A stretch of 64,000 bases of DNA from DUML01 sp050949905 (GTDB lineage: Bacteria; Bacillota; Desulfitobacteriia; Desulfitobacteriales; Syntrophobotulaceae), in the NCBI GenBank assembly GCA_050949905.1, contig JBMNGP010000001.1:53055-117054 (forward strand), read 5' to 3'. Positions within the stretch are counted from its first letter, which is position 1; every line of letters starts with the position of its first letter. Positions 51,920 to 60,266 of the stretch are shown here, in pieces. The notes under the pieces were generated by a model. The model worked only from the letters and a program-made list of their open reading frames with translations. It did not search any database and was not told the DNA's origin. Made by a program: the position numbers and the translations under genes.

Positions 51920-52231
51920 TGCTTCTCTTTCCTTCTCCTTTTCCTTGTGGATAATCTGCTTCTTGCCTAGAAGCACGCCGGTTTTCTTAGTCTAAAATAA
52001 GTATACGCTTGGTTTGCATAATTAACAATAATTGCCCGGCGCAATAATAGAGAAAAAGAGCTTTAAACTGGTGTATAATTAACTTGAAAGACCATAAAGA
52101 CCTAAAAGACCTAAAGGTATGGAGGATTGATCGTAGTTAGGAAGTTGCAGCAAATGTCAAGAGGCAGCTGGCAAGATGAGGCAGAGAACTGTTTAAGCAG
52201 CTTAAATATCTAAAATGTGGAGCGAGAAAAA
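51920..52231. other. Divergent intergenic region
   Basis: 312 bases upstream of the flavoprotein gene. A TATAAT lies at 52074-52079 but no -35 box at the right distance. No ORF, repeat or clear hairpin. Confidence 0.35.
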
Positions 52232-53318
52232 ATGTATGACCTGATTATCATTGGGGCCGGCCCGGCAGGGGCTACTTTAGCGAGGCTCTTGGGCAAAGAT
52301 AATAAAATTTTGCTAATAGACAGAAGGCGTCTGGACCAATCCTCAGAGCTCGGAGCTAAGAACGGCTTCGAGAAAGCCTGCGGCGGGCTAATAGCGCCCG
52401 ATGCCCAGCAAATGCTGGCCAGGATGGGCCTAGGAGTACCGCGAGGGGTTCTTGTCAGTCCGCAGCTTTTCACAGTGCGGACTATCGATGTGCAAAACAA
52501 ATTAGAAAGATATTACCAAAGGCATTATATTAATATTAATCGGGAAAAGTTTGACTCCTGGCTGGTCTCACTGCTGCCGCCGGAAGTGGATTTGGCTCTG
52601 GATGCTTCTTGGCAATCCTTTGAGCAAGACTCCGGCAGGGATAAAAGTAAAGTATACTCAGGCCGGTCAGGTTTACGAAGTTTGGACCAAATTTTTAGTG
52701 GGGGCAGACGGTGCGGCATCCGGGGTGCGCCGCAGGCTGGGGTCAAAAATTGAAACCAGGAAATATATATCCATTCAGGAATGGTTTCAAGTAAAAGAGA
52801 GTTCGGCTTATTATTCGGCAATTTTTGACCGGGAGATAAGTGATTTCTATGCCTGGACCATACCCAAAGAGGACTTCCTGCTGGTGGGAGCGGCACTCCT
52901 GCCCTCCGCTAATGCTCCGCAAAAATTTGAGCTCTTTAAAGAAAAGCTAAATACTTATGGGTTTGAATTGCAGAAGAGAGTAAAAAGGGAAGGAGCTTTC
53001 ATTTTAAGGCCAACAAGCAGCCGCCAAATCTATTTAGGGCAGGGCAGCATTGCGCTCATTGGTGAAGCAGCCGGTTGGATTAGCCCTACTTCAGCGGAAG
53101 GTTTGAGTTACGCTTTTCGGAGCGCACTTGCGCTGGCGGCAAGCTATCAGGAAAATCGGAGCAACCCGGCAGAGCTTATCAAAGGCTATGCTCAGAATAC
53201 CAAGGGTTTGAAGATGAATATTAACCTGAAAAATCTAAAGGCTCCTGTAATGTTTGCGAATAGGCTGCGCAAACTGGCGATGCAATCGGGCTTCTTAAGT
53301 ATTGATATTCAGAAGTGA
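52232..53318 (+). pseudogene. FAD-dependent geranylgeranyl-reductase-type oxidoreductase, frameshifted
   Basis: The N-terminal half (ATG at 52232, GGAG upstream) has YDLIIIGAGPAGATLARLLG and ACGGLI. Near 52640-52665 the frame must step +1: frame 1 goes on to nonsense and stops at 52753. The next frame gives IKVKYTQAGQVYEVWTKFLV and then GADGAASGVRRRLG, GQGSIALIGEAAGWISPTSA and a normal end at 53318. Together the halves make one ~360-residue flavoprotein of the GG-reductase family (saturating isoprenoid lipids or related). One extra base in the GGG or AAAA runs would explain it. Whether it is a real disruption, an assembly error or phase variation cannot be told. Confidence 0.8.
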
Positions 53319-53430
53319 TGGGCTTGCTTTGGGATTGCCGCTTACATGGAGATTGCCGCTTAAGGATTGGTTTAAAGGGACAAATTAAGTGTTGAGGTAG
53401 ATAAGGAACAAATTGAGCGTTGAGGTAGTG

Positions 53431-54129
53431 ATGATGAAAGAAAGTGCTAAGCGCAAGCAACCGTACTGGCAGCGATTAATCCTGCTGTCGGTACTCATAT
53501 GCCTGGGAGCAGCGGCGGCTATCCTGCTTATTAATAGCTATGTGCAAAAGATCGGCTCTCAGTATATTTTGAATGCCGCCGAAGTGCCTCAGGCTGAGGC
53601 AGTCCTGGTCTTAGGTGCTTACGTTTACCCTGACGGCACGGTGTCTCCGATGTTAAATGACCGGCTGGCTATTGGTTATGAGCTTTACCAAAAGGGTAAA
53701 GCGCCTAAAATTATTGTCAGCGGGGATCACGGCCGCAAAGATTATGATGAAGTGAATGCCATGAAAGATTACTTAAAGGCCAAAAATGTTCTCGCCGAGG
53801 ATATTTTTATGGATCATGCCGGGTTCAGTACTTACGAAAGTGTTTATCGGGCCAGGGATATTTTTCAGGTGAAAAAAGTAATCATTGTAACCCAGGAATA
53901 TCATTTGCTGAGGGCATTATTCATTGCCCGGGAGCTCGGGCTGGAGGCTTACGGAGTACCTTCTGATCAAAGACAGTATCTTTTCATGGAGCACTATAAG
54001 TTGAGAGAGATAGCAGCCCGCAATAAGGATTTTCTGCTGGCCAAAATATTAAAACCAAAACCTACCTTTCTGGGAGAGGCTATTCCGGTGAGCGGTGACG
54101 GACGGGCTACAGATGACAAAAACCAGTAA
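53431..54129 (+). CDS. DUF218 (YdcF/SanA-like) membrane-anchored protein
   Basis: About 232 residues; ATG at 53431 or 53434, with GAGGTAG upstream. One N-terminal membrane helix (LILLSVLICLGAAAAILLI) and a cytoplasm- or periplasm-facing DUF218 domain: AVLVLGAYVYPDGTVSPMLN, KIIVSGDHG, TYESVYRARDIF and VTQEYHLLRALFIA. SanA-type proteins affect envelope permeability; the reaction is unknown. 110 bases after the flavoprotein. Confidence 0.88.
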   Translation: MMKESAKRKQPYWQRLILLSVLICLGAAAAILLINSYVQKIGSQYILNAAEVPQAEAVLVLGAYVYPDGTVSPMLNDRLAIGYELYQKGKAPKIIVSGDHGRKDYDEVNAMKDYLKAKNVLAEDIFMDHAGFSTYESVYRARDIFQVKKVIIVTQEYHLLRALFIARELGLEAYGVPSDQRQYLFMEHYKLREIAARNKDFLLAKILKPKPTFLGEAIPVSGDGRATDDKNQ

Positions 54130-54245
54130 TCCTTCCGGACCAGTACTAATCAGCAGTACTAAACCATAGAATGAAAAGTGGCTCAGATTATAAAAAACCG
54201 GTTGATTTAGAGAGATTAAACGATTCACTCCGGGGGAAGCCGAAG

Positions 54246-54758
54246 ATGGAAATTGTACTTAGGAAATGTATTCTCAGGGAATGGCGCTGGGAAGATAAAG
54301 CTTCCCTGATCAAAAACGCCGATAATTATAAAATAGCCAAAATGGTTAAAGACCGCTTCCCCTATCCCTATGACGAAGCGGCCGCCGCTAATTGGCTGGA
54401 GTTTGCCACCAGGGAATTTTCTCAGACCAATTTCGCGATAGTGGTTAAAGATCAAGCTGTCGGAGGTATAGGGTTTGAGTCCCAAGGAGACATATTTAGG
54501 CGCTCGGCGGAAATTGGTTATTGGCTGGGTGAAAGTTATTGGGGCCAGGGCATCATGACAGAAGCCGTAAAGGCTGTAACAGCCTATGCCTTCCGCAATT
54601 TTGACCTTTGCCGGTTGCAAGCCGGAGTTTTTGCCACTAATCCGGCTTCAATGCGGGTTTTGGAGAAAGCAGGCTACCGGTTTGAAGGGCGCCTGCGAAA
54701 GAGCATCACTAAATTCGGCGAAACAATTGACCAGCTGGTCTTTGCCAAAGTCATTTAA
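54246..54758 (+). CDS. GNAT family N-acetyltransferase (RimJ/RimL type)
   Basis: 170 residues from the ATG at 54246 (GGGGGAAG before it); an upstream in-frame ATG at 54171 lacks a ribosome site. The protein opens with LRKCILREWRWEDKASL, the acetyl-CoA binding loop is in YWGQGIMTEAVKAVTAYAF, and NPASMRVLEKAGYRFEGRLR ends the fold. Substrate unknown, likely a protein N-terminus or an amine. Confidence 0.9.
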   Translation: MEIVLRKCILREWRWEDKASLIKNADNYKIAKMVKDRFPYPYDEAAAANWLEFATREFSQTNFAIVVKDQAVGGIGFESQGDIFRRSAEIGYWLGESYWGQGIMTEAVKAVTAYAFRNFDLCRLQAGVFATNPASMRVLEKAGYRFEGRLRKSITKFGETIDQLVFAKVI

Positions 54759-54801
54759 GATTATTTAAGTGGCAAGCAAAAGACTAGTAGCCTTTTACCC
54801 T

Positions 54802-55362
54802 TTAGATTCTTCCGGCCAGGGTAAAATCTCTGACTATGCCGGGCCTTCCAGGCCGCCAGCCGGCGGGAATGCCTTCTCCGGTGGCTTGTTCATACTGTAG
54901 GCCTTGGATAATACGGATAATTTCCCCGACATTTCTAGCGACTTCGGGCGGATAGAGAGAAGAATACTTAACTTCACCGCCCGGGGCGATGATGAAAGTA
55001 GCTCTAAAGGAGAATCCCTGATCTTCTCTTAGTACGCCGTACCGGCAGGAGATCTGGTGAGTTCGGTCAGATAAGAGCGGAAATTGAACTTTTCTGGCTG
55101 AAGGTGATGTTTCGGCAAAGACTTTATGAGCAAAAACACTGTCGGTACTGATTGCCAGGACCTTGACGTCGAGCTGTTCAAAAATATGATGATGGGCAGC
55201 CACGGCCGCCAATTCTGTCGGTCAGACAAATGTAAAGTCACCGGCATAAAAGAAAAGAACTACCCAATTTTGATGATATTCTGATAAACGAATTGTTGTC
55301 CTGCTTCCTAAAAAATAGGCATCGGCTTGAAAATCCGGTGCCGGCATGGTTGGTTTAATCAT
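54802..55362 (-). CDS. Peroxiredoxin (AhpC/TSA) with selenocysteine at the peroxidatic position
   Basis: 186 residues from the ATG at 55362 (GGGGAGGT eight bases before). The peroxiredoxin active-site line reads FYAGDFTFV-UGA-PTEL: codon 47 is TGA (55224-55222) exactly where the peroxidatic Cys belongs (family pattern FTFVCPTE), and the frame continues without other stops to 54802. A stem-loop lies 11 bases after the TGA, as needed for bacterial Sec insertion. The normal C-terminal resolving Cys (VCPA type) is absent: that region reads GEGIPAGW. Cys106 (ISCRYG) is the only cysteine encoded. It fits a PrxU-like 1-Cys selenoperoxidase reducing peroxides. It may be truncated at 46 residues if Sec is not inserted. 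Confidence 0.88.
55195..55224 (-). promoter_or_regulatory. Candidate bacterial SECIS stem-loop
   Basis: Read from the TGA at 55224: 11 bases, then GGCGGC (55210-55205), loop CGTG, and GCTGCC (55200-55195), a 6-bp stem with one G-U pair. The loop is 18-21 bases after the TGA, and holds a G as in known bSECIS loops for SelB. Confidence 0.55.
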
Positions 55363-55480
55363 TTTTTCTAACCTCCCCAGGTGTTATTTACTATTTTTCT
55401 TGCCATACTTTATGTCAGCGGGGAAGAGTTGTTATTATTCTTCTTCATCCTTATATTTCGCCTTCTGGATAGGTGTTAGG

Positions 55481-56089
55481 CTAGCAGCCTCTGTAGCCAG
55501 TATTACCGCGGTCGGCTCGCAGGTTGGCCATGAGCTGAGTGAAGGTATTCGGCCGGCTGGTAGCCCACCAGGAACCGGATACTCCCCAAGCATACCAGGG
55601 ATAGCAGGGCAGCGAAGCACAAGTCGGGCAGTCATACATAGTTCCTCTGGTCGTATTCCCGCTGCCGTCGTAGACGTCGACGTGCACGTGTCCCCCGACA
55701 CTCATATTATTCCAATAAGATGTACCCGCTCTTTTAACAACTTCGATCCGCCGGAAACCGGCATTATAAGCGGCTTGAGCTACTTGGATAAAAGTCCGAG
55801 AAGGCACAGAAATATCTGCCGCCAGGCCTGAAGCATGGGTTGAGCCACTGCGGTAGCCGCTGGTAATGATAATGGGGGCTCCTAAGGCATAGCGCATACT
55901 TTGCAGCTGATCGACCAGCTTTCGCATCACTCCATAGGGGCGAACCCTGGCGGGATTAAATTCTCTCATGCGGAAGTTGGGAGCAACAAACTGATCATCA
56001 CGATAATAGGTACATCTGCCGTTATACTCCCGGATAACCCCATGCCCTGCGGGGACATTCCTGAGACAACCCGTATCCTGAACTCCCAT
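55481..56089 (-). CDS. M15-type (peptidase_M15_3) zinc D,D-carboxypeptidase-like protein
   Basis: 202 residues. The fold runs from FRMREFNPARVRPYG to the metal site: SGYRSGSTHASGLAADISVP gives the first His and Asp, and GGHVHVDVYDGSG the final His. Metallopeptidases of this fold cut D-Ala or L-Ala-D-Glu bonds in peptidoglycan. The C-terminal ~70 residues are Cys/Trp/Tyr-rich and unassigned. No signal peptide is evident. GGGAGGAATT precedes the ATG. It could be a spore or export-independent enzyme. Confidence 0.8.
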   Translation of the reverse strand: MGVQDTGCLRNVPAGHGVIREYNGRCTYYRDDQFVAPNFRMREFNPARVRPYGVMRKLVDQLQSMRYALGAPIIITSGYRSGSTHASGLAADISVPSRTFIQVAQAAYNAGFRRIEVVKRAGTSYWNNMSVGGHVHVDVYDGSGNTTRGTMYDCPTCASLPCYPWYAWGVSGSWWATSRPNTFTQLMANLRADRGNTGYRGC

Positions 56090-56379
56090 AGCAATTCCTC
56101 CCTTCCATGGGACAGCATAACTTATTCATTATGCCAAACATTGAGGTTTCTTTTTAGCAAGGCCTAACCGTAAGAGTATCACTTTATATATATGTTTAGG
56201 ACCGGCATGCGGTTAATGACAGTTAAGCAGCCGGAAAATAGAATAAACTGTTTGGTGCCTTGCTGAATTTTAGTTCAGAGAGCAAAGCATAAATATGGAT
56301 GAGTGAGTAAAAAAGATCGCAAAATGTAAAGGTAAAAACGCTATAAATTTCAGACTAAAAATAAATGGGGGTGTTATTA

Positions 56380-57120
56380 ATGCCGAAAGCAGGCCGGGAT
56401 TTCTGGGAGGAAAGCAAACACCGGAAAACTGAATCAATTGAGCAGAGCAAAGAAAGGAAGAAGCCGCCTCTGGAACTGGATTACCCTAAGGATTGTCAGC
56501 TTATCAGCCTGCCAAAACCCGAGAATTTTACAGTGAATACCTTGGATTTACGGGCTGCTATAGAAAGAAGAAGGAGTATCCGCAGGTATTCCGGGGAGGC
56601 TCTCTCCCTGGAGGAGTTATCCTTTCTGCTCTGGAGTACCCAAGGGGTACAAAAAGTGGTGCCGGAGAAAGTTACCTTCCGCACAGTACCTTCAGCCGGT
56701 GCTTGTCATGCTTTTGAAACCTATATACTGGTCAATAGGGTGGAAGGCCTAAAACCGGGACTCTACCGCTTTCTGGCTGTCAAGCACGCTCTGATCCCTC
56801 TTCAGCTGGCAGAAGGACTGGCGGAAAAATTGGCGGAGGCCTGTTACGGACAGCACTTTGCTGTAAGCGGTGCCCTGACTTTCTTCTGGGTGGCGGTAAA
56901 GAAAAGAATGATCTGGAGATTTGGAGCAAGAGGTTATAGGTATCTGCTTCTCGACGCCGGGCATATCTGCCAAAACCTTTATTTAAGCGCCTTACCTCTA
57001 GGATGCGGAGCCTGTGCCCTGGGAGCTTTCTCTGATGATGAGCTTAACAATATCTTGGGGTTGGATGGTCAGAACTTATTTGTGGTCTATGGGGCATCAT
57101 TGGGTAAACTGCAGGATTAA
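56380..57120 (+). CDS. SagB-type / nitroreductase family dehydrogenase
   Basis: 246 residues from the ATG at 56380 (GGGGGTG before it). FMN-binding pattern RRSIRRYSGEALSLEELSFL near residue 63, AGACHAFETYILVNRVEGL and LDAGHICQNLYLSALPLGCG near 195, then GASLGK at the end. This is the SagB-like nitroreductase subfamily with FMN. Roles run from oxidation of thiazolines to general reduction; the substrate is unknown. Confidence 0.9.
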   Translation: MPKAGRDFWEESKHRKTESIEQSKERKKPPLELDYPKDCQLISLPKPENFTVNTLDLRAAIERRRSIRRYSGEALSLEELSFLLWSTQGVQKVVPEKVTFRTVPSAGACHAFETYILVNRVEGLKPGLYRFLAVKHALIPLQLAEGLAEKLAEACYGQHFAVSGALTFFWVAVKKRMIWRFGARGYRYLLLDAGHICQNLYLSALPLGCGACALGAFSDDELNNILGLDGQNLFVVYGASLGKLQD

Positions 57121-57172
57121 AAATTGCAGCTATAAATGTATAAATGGGAAACGGTTATGTTATTGACTGACA

Positions 57173-57196
57173 ATAAAAAAAACGCCCGCAGGCGTT
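57173..57196 (-). terminator. Terminator of the DUF1540 gene
   Basis: On the minus strand AACGCC, TGCG, GGCGTT then eight Ts: AACGCC at 57196-57191, GGCGTT at 57186-57181, T-run down to 57173. It is a clean rho-independent terminator. Confidence 0.8.
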
Positions 57197-57310
57197 TAGA
57201 AAAAAATATTTCTTGGGTTTTTCCAATACTCAATTATCCAATACTTAATTAATTTAAAGGGGACATTTTGGTTGATCCAAGATAACGGTTTCTGAGAGAA
57301 AGGGAAGAAT

Positions 57311-57463
57311 TTAGACGTCTTTAGGTTTGAAAGTATCACACTGGGTTTGAGCGGACTCTCTGGATTGCCTCACTCCATTATGGTTGACTTGAATCATCGG
57401 GGCATGGCACATTACGTTTTTGTTGTAGGCACATTCCAGGACAGTACACTTAATTTTACTCAA
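57311..57463 (-). CDS. DUF1540 small Cys-rich protein
   Basis: 50 residues starting at a TTG (57463) with GGAGGTG eight bases before. Cysteine pattern KCTVLECAYNKNVMCHAPMI, then TQCDTF near the end, the DUF1540 signature of a small metal-binding (probably zinc) fold in Clostridia and Bacilli. Possible spore role. Confidence 0.88.
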   Translation of the reverse strand: MSKIKCTVLECAYNKNVMCHAPMIQVNHNGVRQSRESAQTQCDTFKPKDV

Positions 57464-57610
57464 AATTTAAGCACCTCCGAGTTTCTTAGATTATTAGTAT
57501 ACGTTTATTATTATTGACATTAATTTCAGGATATATGTCGGGTATCTTCGCTCAGTAAAACTTAAATTGCCGAAAGTTGAACAATTAATATTTGCAAAGA
57601 GTTAACAAGC

Positions 57611-57652
57611 AGAAGGGAATCCGCCTGCCACAAGGCAGGCGGATTCCCTTCT
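57611..57652. terminator. Perfect 19-bp stem-loop
   Basis: AGAAGGGAATCCGCCTGCC (57611-57629) pairs perfectly with 57634-57652 around an ACAA loop. It lies downstream of the small genes at 57710-57978 on the minus strand; only a weak T-tail follows. Confidence 0.55.
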
Positions 57653-57709
57653 AAAAAATATAATGAGGCTTTTATCCTTAGAAAAGGTTTTTGAAAGATT
57701 ATTTTTTAA

Positions 57710-57826
57710 TTAGAAGATTACTGCCAAAGCGATCAGGATTAATACCGCAATTGCGATGATTCCTGCGCCGGTTCCATAACCGCCAAAACCATAACCCATT
57801 CCTGGGTAACCTCCACATCCGTACAT
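57710..57826 (-). CDS. YjcZ-like small Gly/Tyr-rich protein with a membrane helix
   Basis: 38 residues: MYGCGGYPGMGYGFGG then an Ala/Ile/Leu helix (IIAIAVLILIALAVIF). AAGGAGGTAG precedes the ATG. The arrangement Gly-Tyr-rich head plus single membrane helix matches the YjcZ/sporulation family. It is next to a sister gene at 57868-57978. Confidence 0.75.
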   Translation of the reverse strand: MYGCGGYPGMGYGFGGYGTGAGIIAIAVLILIALAVIF

Positions 57827-57867
57827 TACAAACTACCTCCTTGAACCTTAATCGTTTTTTATTAGGG

Positions 57868-57978
57868 TTAGAATACGATGCCCAAAGCAATTAATAAGAG
57901 GATGATTACTACAACTATAGCGATCCCACAAGCACATCTGCCTCCACCAAAACCTGCTTCTAAACCGGCTACTGCCAT
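57868..57978 (-). CDS. YjcZ-like small protein with CxC motif and membrane helix
   Basis: 36 residues: MAVAGLEAGFGGGRCACGIA then VVVIILLLIALGIVF. AAAGGAGGTC precedes the ATG. Sister of the gene downstream, with the same helix length but a CAC motif in the head. A pair of such peptides is typical of spore-coat or membrane-associated sporulation proteins. Confidence 0.7.
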   Translation of the reverse strand: MAVAGLEAGFGGGRCACGIAIVVVIILLLIALGIVF

Positions 57979-58108
57979 ATGAAGACCTCCTTTAAGCGAT
58001 TTGTTTCCTTTGATAACCAGGTATTAACCTCTTACCAATAACATAGTATGAAGCAGATTCCTTGATTGGTACTATTTGGAAATAAATAAACAAAATAGTA
58101 CAAGTTCC

Positions 58109-58159
58109 TTAGACATGAAAAACGCTTTAGACATAAAAAACGCTCAGATGGGTCTGAGC
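58109..58159. repeat. 18-bp tandem duplication plus hairpin
   Basis: TTAGACATGAAAAACGCT (58109-58126) is repeated with one change at 58127-58144. GCTCAGA (58142-58148) pairs with TCTGAGC (58153-58159) right after; on the minus strand the hairpin is followed by GTTTTTT. It may be a minus-strand terminator but no gene lies behind it closely. The rest of the 313-base gap shows nothing else. Confidence 0.5.
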
Positions 58160-58291
58160 TAAGAGGAGATATGGACTAGTTGCTATATGATATGTCCCAA
58201 AGGACTAAAGCGTGTCTACTAATTAAAAAAATTACGTTTGAGATTACCTAACTCTGGAAAGAATAATTGCAAAAACTAGGAGGTTTAGGCC

Positions 58292-59212
58292 TTGGCTTGG
58301 AGAAAATTGCTGCTTAAATTTGATAACCGCCTAAGAGTAAGAAATCTTATAGTAATAATAATCTGCCTTTTGGCAGTCATCGCCGCCGATTGCAGCCTGA
58401 CCAGACAGGCCTCCCTGGTGGAGCCTGAAAAGCAGAAGTTAAGGATCTGTACTTCTTTTTATCCTATCTACATTATGGCTCTCAACATTGTCCAGGACGT
58501 GCCTGGGGTGGAACTCGTAAATATTGCGCCTCCGGATACCGGGTGTCTGCACGACATCCATCTTTCGCCGGCTGATTTTAAAGTTCTTGAAGAAAGCGAT
58601 ATTTTTATTATTAATGGCTCAGGCATGGAAGGATACCTCACTGATGTCCTGCAAGGCCTACCCCGGCTCAAAGTTATTGACTCCACCGCCGGCTTGAATT
58701 TAACTAATTCGCATACCTGGGTCAGTGTTGGTTTAAATATTAAACAAGTTCAGGCTATCGGCGAAAAACTGGCCGAGCTTAACCCTGAGAATAGCCAGCT
58801 GTATCTGAAAAATGCGGCGAATTATATTGCCAAGCTCCAGGACCTTAAAAAGAGAATGGCACAAAGCTTAGCCTTTGGGCTAAACCATAAAATAGTAACC
58901 TTTCATCAAGCATTTCCCTATTTGGCAGAAGAGTTAGGTCTTGAGATCCTGGCAGTTGTTCAGGCTCATGCAGGATCTGAACCCAGTGCCAGAGAGTTGG
59001 CGGAGGTTATTAAGCTGATCCGGGAGCATCAAGTCAAGGCTATATTTATCGAACCACAATATCCTGATAGTGCTGCTCAGGCCATTGCCAGGGAAACCGA
59101 GGCTAAGGTATATACACTGGATCCGGCGGCAACAGGCCCCTTAACAGCCGATGCTTACCTTCAAACCATGGAGAAGAACCTGCTTACTTTGAAGGAGGCT
59201 TTGCAGGAATGA
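58292..59212 (+). CDS. znuA: Metal ABC transporter substrate-binding lipoprotein (ZnuA/TroA family)
   Basis: 306 residues beginning at a TTG (AGGAGGT upstream). Lipobox near residue 32 (AVIAADCSL) after a membrane segment. TroA fold with metal-ligand Hiss: CLHDIHLSPADF near 87, NSHTWVSVG near 142 and KIVTFHQAFPYLAEELG near 205; the Glu/Asp end is in FIEPQYPD. The usual His-rich loop of ZnuA is missing, so zinc and manganese both remain possible. First gene of an ABC operon; it overlaps the ATPase by four bases. Confidence 0.93.
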   Translation: MAWRKLLLKFDNRLRVRNLIVIIICLLAVIAADCSLTRQASLVEPEKQKLRICTSFYPIYIMALNIVQDVPGVELVNIAPPDTGCLHDIHLSPADFKVLEESDIFIINGSGMEGYLTDVLQGLPRLKVIDSTAGLNLTNSHTWVSVGLNIKQVQAIGEKLAELNPENSQLYLKNAANYIAKLQDLKKRMAQSLAFGLNHKIVTFHQAFPYLAEELGLEILAVVQAHAGSEPSARELAEVIKLIREHQVKAIFIEPQYPDSAAQAIARETEAKVYTLDPAATGPLTADAYLQTMEKNLLTLKEALQE

Positions 59213-59958
59213 AGTGTTTCCAAATAGTTAATTTAAGTGTGCAGAGAGGCCAAACTGTAATTTTAAAGGATATCAATTTGCATATTCATAATGGGGAGCT
59301 TACTGCCCTTATCGGACCGAACGGTGCCGGGAAAAGCACTCTTTTTAAAGCCCTTATTGGGGATATTCCCTTTAAGGGAAGTTTTATTTATGCTGACTCC
59401 TCAAAGCGGGAGAGCCGCCCCAAGATTGGTTATGTTCCTCAAAGATTGGAATTTGATCGAGCTTCACCGCTTAGCGTCTTGGATCTTTTTACTGCCAGCC
59501 TTACCAATACTCCGGTTTGGCTTTCACCTGGCAGAAAAATTCGGGAAACTACCCGGGAGTACCTGGAGATAGTAAAAGCGGGTCATTTGCTTCCTAAAAG
59601 GCTGGGTGACCTCTCAGGGGGAGAACTGCAGCGGGTTTTGCTGGCTTTAGCCTTAAATCCCATTCCGGATTTGCTGCTTTTGGACGAGCCTTTCTCTGCG
59701 GTTGATCCGAGTGATCTGGAAGTCTTCTACCGTCTGGTAGAGGGCCTAGTAAGGAAATACGACTTTGCCGCCATCATTGTTTCCCATGACCTGGCTCTTG
59801 CCGCCAAATACGCCAAACGGATGATTTTTCTTAATCATTCCGTGCAGTCCATCGGTACACCGGAAGAGGTCTTTGCCGATGAAAATTTTCAAAATACTTT
59901 TAAAGCCTGCTTGCCGGGTGATTACCCTGTCTCTGTAACATCCTGCCGATACTTGTAA
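59209..59958 (+). CDS. znuC: Metal ABC transporter ATP-binding protein (ZnuC family)
   Basis: 249 residues. Walker A GPNGAGKST near residue 38, signature LSGGELQRV near 140, Walker B DLLLLDEPFSAVD near 160 and switch His in VSHDLA. Start ATG shared with the SBP stop (ATGA). Confidence 0.96.
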   Translation: MKCFQIVNLSVQRGQTVILKDINLHIHNGELTALIGPNGAGKSTLFKALIGDIPFKGSFIYADSSKRESRPKIGYVPQRLEFDRASPLSVLDLFTASLTNTPVWLSPGRKIRETTREYLEIVKAGHLLPKRLGDLSGGELQRVLLALALNPIPDLLLLDEPFSAVDPSDLEVFYRLVEGLVRKYDFAAIIVSHDLALAAKYAKRMIFLNHSVQSIGTPEEVFADENFQNTFKACLPGDYPVSVTSCRYL

Positions 59959-60023
59959 ATCCGGGGAGAAAGACCCTGCATCGTTTCTCTTTCAGGCTAA
60001 TCTGTGGATGATTATAAAAAGGG

Positions 60024-60207
60024 CTTGCAGAGCAAAAGAGCCTGCAGAGTAAAAGAGGTCTGCAGAGTAAAAGAGCCTGCAGAGTAAATAAAAGACTAAG
60101 GATAATAGAGATAAGATAGAAGATTACAAGGACAAAAACAAAAGAACACAGGAAGAAATAAGAATAAAAGATACAAGTTCAAAGATGCAAGATTACAAGG
60201 ACAAAAA
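60024..60207. repeat. Tandem 17-18-bp repeats and purine-rich spacer
   Basis: About four copies of a unit like CCTGCAGAGTAAAAGAG run from 60024 to about 60094. A second duplication, AGATTACAAGGACAAAAA, appears at 60121-60138 and 60190-60207. The whole 308-base gap between the ATPase and permease genes is purine-rich (A/G runs) up to 60266. No ORF. Confidence 0.65.
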
Positions 60208-60266
60208 GGGAAAAGGGAAAAAAGAAAAAAGGAAACAAAAAGAATAAAGGAAGGATTAAAAGGACT

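Noticed and set aside
54802..55212. Stand-alone 136-residue peroxiredoxin fragment starting at a TTG
   Set aside because: The TTG encodes the Leu of PTEL in the longer frame; the real start is 55362 with an in-frame TGA as Sec.
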